The notes under the pieces were generated by a model. The model saw only the letters and a list, made by a program, of their open reading frames with translations. It ran no database searches and was not told the origin of the DNA. A DNA stretch of 64,000 nt from NCBI GenBank assembly GCA_001414485.1, contig LLEY01000136.1, forward strand, positions 106,859-170,858. The letters run 5' to 3'. Below are positions 1-10,378 of the stretch, in pieces (position 1 is the stretch's first letter; every line of letters begins with the position of its first letter). This DNA is from Calycina herbarum. Taxonomy: Eukaryota; Ascomycota; Leotiomycetes; Helotiales; Pezizellaceae. A program made the translations under genes and the position numbers.

Positions 1-49
1 AGCTATACTTACTTACTTATAGGAGTAAGACTTTTCTAGCTTACTATAA

Positions 50-408
50 ACTTCTAACCTAGAGTCTTAGAAGAGTAAGCATCCCTTAGCAGCGTTAAGT
101 AAAGCTTGCTCTTTCCTTAACTAAGATTTTCTTAGAATTATTTTATAGCTCTCGATCTTAGGGACTATGTAAGTATAAACCCGTTTCTGCTAGTAGCCTT
201 TAATATCTATGCTAAAAGATACTACTTAGGATATAATATCCTCTAATACTCCTTCTACTAATTGTAAATGCCTTAGTGTGATTTGTATATAAGAGAGCTA
301 ATAACGACGGATAAAATAGTCTAAAATAATTCTATAGACTAAATATCTTAAATCTACTAAGGCTTATAAAGTAGCTACTCTATTTACTAAAGCTGATATA
401 AGAAGAGG
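50..408 (-). pseudogene. Decayed retrotransposon aspartyl protease domain
   Basis: The minus-strand frame reads ISALVNRVATL-stop-ALVD followed by LRY, then ends near KIESYKIILRKS and LRKEQALLNAAKGC. This matches a retropepsin of Ty3/Gypsy elements: a hydrophobic strand, the catalytic VDSG-type motif, and the ILG-x-PWL-type C-terminal motif. The catalytic Asp codon survives at 352-354. The following Ser-Gly-Cys are read as Leu-Arg-Tyr, each by a C-to-T or G-to-A change. Several in-frame TAA/TAG codons occur. The element assignment is by motif only. Confidence 0.6.
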
Positions 409-599
409 TTTTTCGTCTATATATTTCTACTTAAAATGTCTTTAAGTGTCTATTGCTAATAACTCCCTTTGTTACCCCTGCCTACGCTTTCTAATAGAAG
501 CTACTAGTTTTCTAAATCTAAGGAGATATTACTGTCTTCTTCTTCTAATTCTAGCGCTACCTCCTTAACCTCTATCTTCTGTTTATAGACCGAATCCGC

Positions 600-1490
600 T
601 GTTATAGGTCGTCTTAGTAGTCTATATAGATATTCTTAAACAAAATAACTAGTAGCTCTATAGCGAAGACAGCGACTAGTACGAGTATAGTTGCTTCGTT
701 CTTCCTAGGATACCTATTTAGTATGCTTAGTACTAGTTGTTAAGACTTTAGTAGGTGCTAGTTCCTAATCTATACCCTCTACGGATGCCTTATAGGTGAC
801 TTTCGGTCTGTTAGCGATATTACTGCTCGTTACCTACTATGTAGTATCTGTCGAGTGTTTCTAAGAGGTCTATAGTGTTTCTAAGAGAGTCTAGGCTCTA
901 GATCTTAATATTCGAGCTTTATAAGCTCTTAAGTAGTTGTCTATTTCTTTAATAATAGAGTAATAAGACTCGAAGTTAGGTTAAGAAGGAACTATAATTA
1001 TTACCTTAACTAACTCGTTACTAAAGATTTAGTTAAGAAACACCTTCTTTACGTCGTCTAGCTAAGATCCTCCTCTAGACTCTATAAGCAGGGCTTACTA
1101 TTCTATAAAGACCTCTAGGAATAGTCTTAAGCCTTAGTAGAAGGATTCTAGCTTTTGTTACGCTCTTTCCTTAGCTTATAGGTCTCTAAATATAAACTCT
1201 ACTTAATCTAAGAAATCACTACTATTAGCTAGCTCTAGCTTACTCTATTCCCGTACCTATGCTTCTATTCTATAGAGCGCCTTACTTTATAGAGATCTAT
1301 TAAGTACTTAAAACTTAATATATTTAGTATATCTATAGTAGTTAACTTCGATTTTAGCTTATGCTTATTATAACTAAGCTTCTAGCTTATCTAAGTCTCT
1401 GTAGAATTCTAGTAGCGAAGGAAGAGATTTCCTAGGTTTATTATCGTTGTAGACTATTTATAAGCGAGCTTTCTTATCCTTCTTTTACTT
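600..1490 (-). pseudogene. Decayed Gypsy gag with destroyed CCHC zinc knuckle
   Basis: One minus-strand frame stays readable for about 890 bp if TAA/TAG are taken as mutated Gln or Trp codons. It contains stretches such as DDVKKVFLN and SNELVKVIIIVPS and EIDNYLRAYKARI, which resemble the helical capsid part of fungal Gypsy gag. Near 631-673 it has a zinc-knuckle layout C-x2-C-x4-H-x4-C in which only the first Cys remains. The second Cys, the His and the last Cys are all read as Tyr, the exact products of TGY-to-TAY and CAY-to-TAY changes. It follows the leader array and precedes the protease. Confidence 0.65.
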
Positions 1491-1620
1491 ATTTATAATC
1501 TATAGACGATCGTTCTCTTAAGTAGATATTAACTGATTCTACTACTCTTAAATATACTATAGGAACTAGGCGGGTAGCTGATTTAGTATACCGCCTTCTT
1601 ATAGTTCTTCTATTATCTAT

Positions 1621-1854
1621 AAGTTCTGTAAATACTGTAAAATAGCTTATAAGTTCTAGTATTACTATAAAGGCCTGATATGTTCTAGTATTACTAAAAT
1701 AGCCTAATATATTCTAGTGTTACTATAAAGGCCTGATATGTTCTAGTGTTACTAAAATAGCCCGATGTGTTCTAATGTTACTATAAAGGCCTATTATATT
1801 CTAGTGTTGTTAAAATAGTCTAATATATTCTAGTATTACTATAAAAGCCTATTG
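1621..1854. repeat. 29-bp tandem repeat, about eight copies, alternating two subtypes
   Basis: Units begin near 1621, 1651, 1681, 1710, 1739, 1768, 1797 and 1826. Each carries TTCTAGTGTTACTA or a close variant. Units alternate between one ending ...AAAATAGCC and one ending ...TAAAGGCC, so the higher-order period is 58 bp. The array is RIP-mutated with its surroundings and lies in the presumed untranslated leader of the Gypsy remnant. Confidence 0.85.
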
Positions 1855-2028
1855 TTTTTTAAATCGAATCTAATATTAGAGCTTATAGCAAGTGCTAATG
1901 AATTGAACTATAAAGGCTATCTATGTATAAGAAGATTCGATTGTCCTTTCTAAGCTAGAGTCTTTACTAACTTATATACTTAGTTAGCTCTTTCTAGAGA
2001 GTTCTGCTAAGAGTACTCTCGAAGGTTC

Positions 2029-2332
2029 TGTTACGTCCATGCGTTGCCAAGCGAGGTCACGTGAATGCGTCGCTGGAGTACTCCGAGACTTATTCTACGG
2101 GTGTAACCCTTGATATTATTTATGTCTATAAAGAAGGAACTAGCTTATTTTAATAAATAATAGATTTATTACGATTTTTTAAAGATTTTAGGTTACTAGA
2201 ACGTTTAGTAAGAGTATAGTAGTTTAATATTTAAAATTTACTAAAAGAGTTTAGCGCCGTAGAGCCGCAGCCTAATTAGGTTTAGCACTCGTAGAGCCTT
2301 ATCGCTATATACGAAAAACTACTAAATTAACA
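2029..2332 (-). mobile_element. Possible LTR of the Gypsy remnant
   Basis: The segment starts TGTTACG at 2029 and could end with ...TTAACA near 2332, giving TGT...ACA ends. It lies where the 5' LTR of the minus-strand element should be. Bases 2030-2110 retain normal CA/TG content, unlike everything around them. No second LTR is in the window, and no clear primer binding site is seen next to it, so both limits are tentative. Confidence 0.3.
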
Positions 2333-2893
2333 ACGTTAGATATTAATAAATATATACTAAAATCAGCTTTTATAAATATATACTAAATATAAGCTTTAAT
2401 AGACGTTTTAAGAGCATAGTTTAAGAAAGAGATGCTTTTATTATTTATATATTTACTTTATTATCTAGTTCTTCTTTTATACTAATTTTATAAGAGTAAA
2501 ACGATTATACTTACCTTTACTTCTTACGTCTTAAAAAACCTATATACGATATCGAATATTAGTATAAGATAGTAGATATACGTATAGAGGGTATTAGAGA
2601 GCGTTCTACTATTGTCTTAGGTGTTAGAGATTATATATTCTATAGCTTTCTTAAAAGAACGACCTCTTACTTCGATTATATATATAAGCTTCTTAGAGAC
2701 GATTATAGAGTACTTATACACCTCCTACTCTCCTCGAATTAATACAACGATAGCTTTAATCTTAATAGTAACCTTTAGAACAGTTACGCTTAGTAAAGAG
2801 TATATAAGAGGAGTAGATATTTATAAGAGAAGAAGTAGCTTAAGGTAATACAGTTTAGATATAATCCTTTAAATTAATTATATATAATATAAT
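2333..2893. other. AT-rich RIP-mutated spacer
   Basis: TA-rich and CA/TG-poor throughout. The longest open stretch (2621-2848, plus) has the composition of its surroundings and no recognisable motif. It may be the 3' flank of the mariner remnant or an unrelated repeat. I see no supported gene. Confidence 0.5.
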
Positions 2894-3901
2894 CTATTTA
2901 ATATTATAAAAGCAATTTTTAAAGTACTTCTTAGCTCTCTTTTTCGCGCTCTCTCCTTTATCTATATATAGTATTTACTCTTATAAAAAGCCTTTAAAGC
3001 TATCGTAATCGAGGGAGATATACGCTTATTTATAGTATCAGCGGATAGAGGTCTTAAGGTCTTTAAAGCTCGATTTAATAGGATTAAATTAAGAATAATA
3101 TAGTAGTAAGTATACTACCGTTACCTCTCTCTTCTCGTATATCTCTACTACTCGTAGACTTCGGTAGATAGAGTAATTATCTATTATAATTATATCTCGA
3201 TCGCTAGGCGCTCTATTATACTATAGTAGAATATCTTCCTCTAACTACTTCTTAAATATCTTAGCTATAATCGCTCCTTAGAATACGATAGGCGATAGCT
3301 ATCTATCGAGCGTATATGCTAGTAATACGCTCTAAACTCTCGATCGCTTTAACTATCTCTTAGAGCGCGCTCTTATTCTAATTAGCGCCTATCTATATCG
3401 TCGTACGCTGGTAGCCTTATTAGAGGTAGATTCGTTAAAGAATATAAGTCTCTTTCCCTCCTACTTAGCTGATTTATCCCTCTATACTTATATTAATTAA
3501 AGATCCTACTAACTTACGAAGTAGTCTAACTTCTTATACGATATCCCTATACTCTTATATATCCTATAAATCTGCTACTTCGAGAGCCGAAGATCGAATA
3601 CGTCGTATATATAATCCGCTACCTTATCTACTATAAGCTTATTATCTCGTACTAGGAGCTCTCGAATAAACGCCTCTACTATAGTATTCTAGGCAGTTCT
3701 GGTTCCTAGTTTAGCTTTATAGCAAAGATAAGGAGTAAGAGCTACTTCTACTAAGAGCTCTTGTTTAATATTACGTATAGATACGCTACTATATTTAAAC
3801 TCTCTAGCTATCTCTGCGAAGTTAGTATTATTATACCTTACCCCGGCTTAAATCGCTATTTTAATCGTAGCGCGACGATCGGGATTAATTTAAGGTGCTA
3901 T
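2894..3901 (-). pseudogene. RIP-mutated Tc1/mariner-type transposase
   Basis: A single minus-strand frame of about 336 codons runs from 3901 to a stop at 2894-2896, near the usual length of a Tc1/mariner transposase. It is interrupted only by stops that RIP explains. The start codon reads ATA, consistent with a lost ATG. An N-terminal helix-turn-helix-like part (FAEIAREF, IRNIKQE) is followed by the DDE domain. The first catalytic motif reads FFNES (Asp to Asn at 3434-3436). The second, IIDNYSIYRS, keeps Asp at 3179-3181. The third, NPIKSSFKDL, shows an acidic residue changed to Lys at 3074-3076. The order and spacing are diagnostic of the family. Terminal inverted repeats were not identified. 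Confidence 0.85.
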
Positions 3902-5950
3902 AGTAGAACTACATATATAAAAGGATTAGGATATATCTTTAAAAGCCTTAATATTACACGTATAGTAGTATTAATCGAATAAGTAGTTATTTAGCTAATT
4001 TTCTATACAGCCTCCTAGGCACAATTACGGTACGTAAAACGCTCGGATTATAAAAAAAGTGGGCAAATTCAAGCTTAACTCGCAACTAACTGTATCACTG
4101 GTTATGAAATTGACGATTTAACTATATTTTTAGTAGGCTTTTCTAACTTGATTTTTCCAAACTATTTTGAATAATATCGTTCCATGAGTATTCTTCAGAA
4201 GAATATTATATAAATAAGAGTTGACTTATTTAGCTTTATTCCCAAGTATGTTTAAGAAACTTAATTCTTTCAACTCTTCTTGAACAATGTCATTTCCCGA
4301 ATTTTCTTCAGAGGAATTCTGCTGCAAATAACAGAAAGGAGTTATTCAATTTCACAAGTAAGAATACTTAACTAACCCCATTCTCCTAAACATTCTTAGA
4401 CAATATCATTTCACAAATTCTTTAAACTTATTTGGCTTTAATCTTAAGTATTTTTCTTTGATTTCATATTCTTAAATATGTTAAATAATTTTATTATATA
4501 TAATTTTTTTAAATTAACTGTTTATCTAAGCAATATTATTCAGTCCTCATTATACCTGAAGATCTAGAACAAATGCATAGGATTTCCTTTACCTAGATAT
4601 TAAATAGAGAAGGCATAAACTAATTATAGTTCTGAAAAACTAGTAGCATGATTACAGTACTAGACAACTTATAACCGACACTTTCCAAAACCCCACCAAA
4701 AACAGCTGTTTTACCCACTCTGCGAACACATATCTTTACTCTTACGCTCCATAGATTTTTCTAAGATTAAGAATTCAGTTTAAGAAGTAGTCTATCTATC
4801 TTTTGATTTAATGCGCAATGCTAGTAAGCTGTGCTGCTTATATAATCTTTATGCGTGCGGGGTGTTGCGTTTTTCTCGGTGTTTTCGCTTACTTTTTGGT
4901 GTAAAACGTGCAATTTGTTACTTTGCCTTACTTAACTACATAATAACTTTTTACGTATGGATCTACTAGGTAATTCAAGTAGATAGAATTATAGTTAACT
5001 CTCGAATTAGTTAACCCCTCAAAGTAATTATATTATAAATAAGCAGAAGGCATAAATATTTTAAGGTGTTTACCCCGCGTTTGGGTGCAAAAGTGGCATA
5101 TGTCGGTTATAAGTTGACCCTGACTGTACCTCGTTCACTTTGACAATTGAAATATCCCTTCCACTGTTCATATGTACAGATTTTCCAGTGCACGTAAAGT
5201 AGATGTTTTTGGGCCAGAAATAGCACTTTAGGCGAATTTAGGAATGTGCACGTACTGCAATCAGGTTTATGCCCTCCTATTAACCCACTTTCCAAGCTGC
5301 AAGGGATACTATTGTATTTTATAACGAGGCCTGCTGTAACTGCTTTTCCACTTTGAATCTGAATCTAGGGACATTGGATAAGCCAAGCCATTAATACTAT
5401 ATGATCAAGTCAATGATTGCTACGTGAGTATAGCAAACAATATCTTTGAAATGGGGCTACAAAGTTCAAAGCTTTCAGAGGCGAACTTTATAGCCCACGT
5501 TAGGCTTATTAAACCCTTCTCTTTTACTCAATCCTCTTTTAGGGAAAGTTCTAGAACTCATTATAAAGTGCAATAGGAGTCTAAAATGAATAGAAATTAG
5601 CCTCTTATAACAACATGCATCAGCTGCCACATAAAAGAGAAGATCTCTTGCCCATTAACTTTACAATGACTAGAATGCAGAAGTGAACCGAAGGAACTTG
5701 AGTTTGGCTCTTAAATATGATGGAGACCATCGGTTTTATACATGGCTACTGTTTTCTCACTCAAGCTTTGACTATTCTGCCTATATCTTCATCTAGGGAT
5801 ACTCCAGTATTTTATTGTGGATAGGGACGATGTACGGTTACTTCATTTGGGTCAAACCCAACTCACTCCTGAAGAATGAGCCGAACTTACCTTGTTGAAA
5901 TATAAAGTCAAATGTTAAAAGGAATTTCTCTCGGTATTGTGCTAATTATA
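3902..5950. other. AT-rich intergenic region; edge of the RIP-mutated zone
   Basis: RIP composition stops abruptly near 4040-4060, after which normal CA/TG frequency returns. A degenerate triplicated repeat lies at about 4161-4440. A 62-codon minus frame (5107-5295) has no recognisable feature. I see no supported gene. Confidence 0.5.
4161..4440. repeat. Degenerate three-copy tandem repeat, period about 115 bp
   Basis: Three related segments start near 4165, 4278 and 4395. Each has TTGA or TTAGA, then CAATGTCATTTC-like sequence and ATTCTTCAGA-like sequence. Two copies are followed by a TTATTTAGCTTTAAT-like segment. The similarity is partial, so limits are approximate. Confidence 0.45.
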
Positions 5951-7498
5951 CTACGACCATAGGATCCGGCGATCCAGCACCTGCAACATCCGTTCGAACA
6001 ACCTGTCTCTCGAGTTCGAGATGTGCTGGTGTATCCACCTGTTTGACATCTCACTCTCCTTAAATCTTTCCCCCTCAAAAATACTGCATTCCCACTTCTC
6101 TTTATGTCGTCTCAATTCCCAACGTGCCAATCTCTTCTCCACAGCAGTCTTCTTCCCATAACCCTCTTCCTTGTTTTTCTCGTCCAAAATACCCTTCTTC
6201 ATCGCATTCTCACACCCTATAAAATGTTGGAGGAAGCTTTTCTCCGTGTATAAGGCGTGTTGTTTCCTCAAATCCTCCTCTGTCTTTTCTGCTTTTTCCG
6301 CTCCTCTCAATTCAATTTCACAACACGCCGAGCAGGAAAGTTCCCGCTCCAGTTCTTTCGTCGTCGGATTCAAGCACCGGAAGTCAACGATAGCCATCTG
6401 GCGAGAATACTTTTCGAGAAAACTCCAACTAGCTGTTCCCAACACTCTAGGGGGAAGCGAGGGTCCTTCCTCGGACCTTTCAACATGCCGCCACACGTAG
6501 TTTTCCGTCTGATATTTATCGATTTCTTTTTCCATTCGGCTAGATGCCACCCTGTATAGTCTATTGTCAGCGGATTATCCAAGTAAAGGGAAATCAAAGC
6601 AAATAGAAGACGTACTCAATCATTCTAGACCAGCTACCATGGGTTCTGATTCCAAAGTTTTTCGCACTATTCCAATCTACAACCATTGGGTAATAGTATC
6701 GCATCCCCCAAGAGCCTTGTTTGTTGGGGATAGCTTGAGCGATCGGCATGCCATTCTTTACCATGTCCGCCAGGGTAATTGCGAACATGTCTTCTGCGTA
6801 ATCAACTTTGATACTGAATGAACGTAATGAGTGACGGGAGCAATTGTTACACACGCGTTCGCAAGTAAGGAGGTAGAGAGAAGCTCCAAAGTCGCCACAC
6901 ACTTTGCAATATGGTGATGTCAGTGCGGTGTGCAATTGTCGAATTGTCATGGATGGCGCTATTTTGAGGGCAAAAGCAGCTTCGACGGCGTGCTTGCCGT
7001 ATAGTATGACTTCATTGAAGGCGGGCAGGTGTTTGAGTCTCTGTTGGAATCCATGGTTGATATATCTATGTTGAGGAAAGGAAAGTCAGCCTAATTACTT
7101 GGTAGTTGAATAATGGGAACAGGAAATAGGTACCTTAAATTACTCAAAGATTGCAAATCCAAATAATCTATGAGAATGGTGTCGAAAATTTCCGCGGGGA
7201 GTAGTCTGAAATATTTCCCCAAGCTCTCTTGGCGACCATCCTTAGGCCAGAATCCAAAATAATTGAACAAGCCACGGAACCCAATGGGATTGATTTCCCC
7301 CAAACCAAACTTTTGCCCAAGGCCGGTGTGCCGCTCGTAGAACTCTTTTTTGAATTCTTTATTTGTCGCTAGTGCGTTTGTGATATGACTGTGGAGTTGC
7401 CATTGCTCTTCAACTACAGACACTGTCGAATGGATGGGAGTTTCGGCTTGTTGGCCTTGAACCATGCTAGCGACGCGGGTAAGAAGTTGAATATTCAT
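5951..7498 (-). CDS. F-box protein with cysteine-rich zinc-binding motifs
   Basis: Predicted three-exon gene of 474 residues: exons 7134-7498, 6616-7065 and 5951-6560. Introns have GTACCT...ACATAG and GTACGT...CAATAG ends (68 and 55 bp) and keep the frame. An F-box (LPAEIFDTILIDYLDL...LSNLR) occurs around residues 99-125, which would recruit the protein to an SCF ubiquitin ligase through Skp1. Next comes a Cys cluster CKVCGDFG...CERVCNNC that probably binds zinc, then a second C-x2-C...H-x5-C cluster near CSACC and HFIGC. The C-terminus is rich in charged helix. The 8389 gene is a divergent paralogue in the opposite orientation. The substrate is unknown. The fold assignment is from motif shape; the exon model is inferred. 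Confidence 0.75.
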
Positions 7499-8388
7499 TG
7501 TGAAAGTTGAATTTTTCGAATTGGCGGTAGTTTAGTTGGTGGTAGATGAATTGATGGTATTGTCCGTGAGGTAGAAGGCGAGAGATGGAGGACTGCGACA
7601 GAAAGCAAGGGGGATGCTCCTTTTTGATCAACACTTTCTGGAGTCATAGACTAGTGGGGGAAGTTTGATTGTTATTCCCGAACGGTTTGTGACGCTAGAA
7701 TGGCACCGTTCGATTTAGTGCGCAACTCGCTTACAGTTATGATATCGGGCCACGTGACTGGCCGATAATCACAGGGTCTGCTCCATATACGCGCTATTAG
7801 TCAAAATGATACCGTTCGGTAGTCATTTTGGGTGAACTTTTGCGTTATCCGAGCTCTGGCGCAACGGTTTACCTTGTGTATTACGTAGACTAGCTAGTAA
7901 TATAACACAGTAAGTGGTTCCGTCATAACTTTATGTATACCTACCTCTCTTATCATTACCTCACATACTCTAGGACAACCTCAATTATTGAACTGGAACA
8001 CGTAAGACTCAAGAAATAAATCCCAAGACTCTCTTTAACAATCTCAAATAATGTGTTCATTTATTCTAGATATTCTCCTCCAAAACTCAACGAAGTAGAT
8101 GCGCGTAAAGCGGGGACTCATTCATAACATACACCAAGAAATGAACGGCGGGATGCGCTAAATCTAAAACTGAATTATGACGTTTAAATGGTCATCTTTA
8201 GATTAGTTCTATGCTAGTTTTGGGAGACCAACGTTTAAGTGTCACTTCTTAGCGTGAAATTCTGACGTGCTCCCATTTAACAAATATCCGAGAAAACCCA
8301 CGAAGAAAGTGTTCGCTCAGAAATCACTCAGTTCCAACTTGTTTATAAATTTATCATCAGTAACCTCCATCTTAATAAATCCGTCAAC
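7499..8388. promoter_or_regulatory. Shared divergent promoter region of two F-box paralogues
   Basis: This 890-bp spacer separates the start codons of two head-to-head paralogues. It contains the octamer ACCGTTCG at 7705-7712 and 7811-7818, and its reverse complement CGAACGGT at 7679-7686. There is also a CACGTGAC site at 7751-7758. Whether any are bound is unknown. Confidence 0.45.
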
Positions 8389-9587
8389 ATGGATACTCTA
8401 GTACTCGAAAAGCGTCTTCGTCAGCTCGCCAGTGTCCACACCCAAGCCGAGAACGAAGATAAAGCACCCTTTCCGCAATTGCACCACGAGATCGAGATCG
8501 ACGCTTTGCGTATGCGGCATACTATGGAACCAAATTGCAACGAACCACACAATTTCGAATATTATTTCTCAAATTGTATGGAAAGAAATCTCTTTGGCGA
8601 ACTAACTGCAATCGATGCTAGGGAGTTAATGAGAACGCTGCCACTCGAGAAAAAATATGTGGGTCGCAATGTCGATTGCGGGAGAACGAGGTCTTCCATG
8701 GGTGTTTTTGGCAAACTTCCTCCCGAGATTATGGATGGTATAATCAACCATATGGATCTGGAGAGTGTCACCAAGCTGAAAGTTACAAGCCACACCATGA
8801 GATACCTTGTAGCCAATTCAAGGGATTATCATTTTGTCTTTGGACATGCGCCCCAAGCGATTCGGGCATCACTTGCCTTAGGGATGGGCTCATTCGTTAA
8901 TGCTCGCCAACTCCGTCAATTATTGCACACCTACGAATGTGCTGGGTGTGGCAACTTTGGACGATTCCTTTACTTGCCCACTTGGGAACGTGCTTGCATC
9001 ACGTGCATTAGCAACTCAATTCGCTTTCATACCATAGATACTAGCAACGCTGAAGATATATTCGGAATCAACAAAGAGGATATTCAACAATCAGGCCGTG
9101 AGATCGTAAGCACACTTCCGGCACATGATCCTGACAACTTTTGGAGAATGCCTATAGGAAGCACCCAGCCTCGAAGGAGGGAGCTTGTAAACTGGTATTC
9201 TGCAAGCCAAGTAGGAAAGGGGAAATATGGCTCAGTAGAAAATATGTTTAAGTTTGTACCCAGTTTTCTCCTTTCTTCGCTCCAGGCTCTAATTACTGAC
9301 TTCTCGTTTAGGAAAGTGGCAGGAATACGAAGAAGGACTCTTCCCATGAACACCTTCTTCACCCATATCGTGGTTCATGCGTCAACACTCTTAGTCTGAT
9401 GTGTGCTGTCGAATTCCCCATGGTTGAAATGCCAACCAAAGAGATTCAGCAGTCCTTCTATTGTGCTGGTTGCGCTGACCACCACATATTCGACACCCAT
9501 CGGGACTTCATTAAACATTTTGTCGACTGTGAAGGCGCCATGAGCTTGGTGGTAGAGAATCTTCGCGACTACACATTCGCTTCATAA
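8389..9587 (+). CDS. F-box protein paralogue, probably truncated
   Basis: Two exons, 8389-9255 and 9312-9587, give 380 residues. The intron is GTACCC...TTTAG (56 bp). The F-box is KLPPEIMDGIINHMDLESV, after a longer N-terminus than in the minus-strand paralogue. The CAGCGNFG...LPTWERACITC cluster and a C-terminal CAGC...HFVDC cluster are both shared with that paralogue. There is no intron where the paralogue has one inside its F-box region. The stop TAA at 9585-9587 is followed in the same frame by 58 further open codons to 9764. The paralogue also extends past this point, so the stop looks recent. Role: presumed SCF substrate adaptor, substrate unknown. Confidence 0.7.
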
Positions 9588-10378
9588 TGGAAAACGAGCA
9601 AAGAGAACGATTATTCCACGCTCTTGGCTCAAAAAGTCGCCAGAGTCTTTGAGCCTGAACCGCAATATATGCGCAACATCCAGAAAACGTACCACCAACA
9701 CTTTCATGGCATGAGACAGGTCGAGTTGAGCGAAGCAACGGATGGCGCCCCTGAGGAAATTTAACCCCTGGAAAGTCTCATGAAGACAAAGAATTTGGAT
9801 GGGTTTCTAAACAGAAAACTCATAGTCGTGACACCATGCCACACAACAAATCCTGTAGAACATCCATTATTGTATGGTAGGGGTAGATTAGAAAATAAAT
9901 TTACAGTAGTGATTCTGAAGATTAAACTTCCACTATTCCGACACAAACCTGCCGGGTGAACTCTCCTCCTTAATATTCTTCTAGAACCCCTTATCCTTGA
10001 GGCCCCCTTCTGTTCCCGTCATCCGTGATTAACCATAGGCCTGGAAAGGTCCCAAATTTAGAACCGGTATACGTTATTCGTCAATTATAAAATCGATAAA
10101 GAAGCAATTCTATTAATTCTCTTTATTAAACCTATTCTATTGATTGTGCTATTCCAGGCTCTTTAGATTAATTCGGTTGACCAAATAAAGTGCCCCTCTT
10201 TTGGGAAGTAAGAGTACTAGATACTTGTCTAAGTAACCTTTACCGAAGATAATTACCCAGGATTATTTGACGTAATTTGGTTACTCAAGGAGAGTTCAAC
10301 ACCATCACTTTTCATTGGACAACACATAACAAGTTGTTAGATATGAACCCAAGAACAACGTACTTTCTTAACGAGATC
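9588..10378. other. Intergenic; begins with a likely former C-terminus of the F-box gene
   Basis: Bases 9588-9764 continue the upstream reading frame after its TAA and end in a second TAA at 9762-9764. The rest is AT-rich with no recognisable gene. Confidence 0.5.

Larger units (their letters stand above)
1..2028 (-). mobile_element. RIP-mutated Ty3/Gypsy retrotransposon remnant, cut by the window edge
   Basis: This stretch is extremely poor in CA and TG and rich in TA, which is the footprint of repeat-induced point mutation. Read on the minus strand, it gives gag-like sequence (about 1490 to 600) followed by an aspartyl-protease-like domain (about 408 to 50). That is the gag-protease order of Ty3/Gypsy elements; reverse transcriptase would lie beyond base 1. 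The frames are open apart from TAA/TAG triplets that are explained by C-to-T changes at CAA, CAG or TGG. A 29-bp tandem array (1621-1854) lies where the 5' leader would be. No functional gene remains. Confidence 0.75.

Noticed and set aside
1621..1854. Possible CRISPR array
   Set aside because: The units are contiguous with no unique spacers, are RIP-mutated and lie in a retroelement leader in a eukaryotic sequence.
5107..5295. 62-codon minus frame with several cysteines
   Set aside because: Short, isolated in AT-rich DNA, no splice partners or known spacing.
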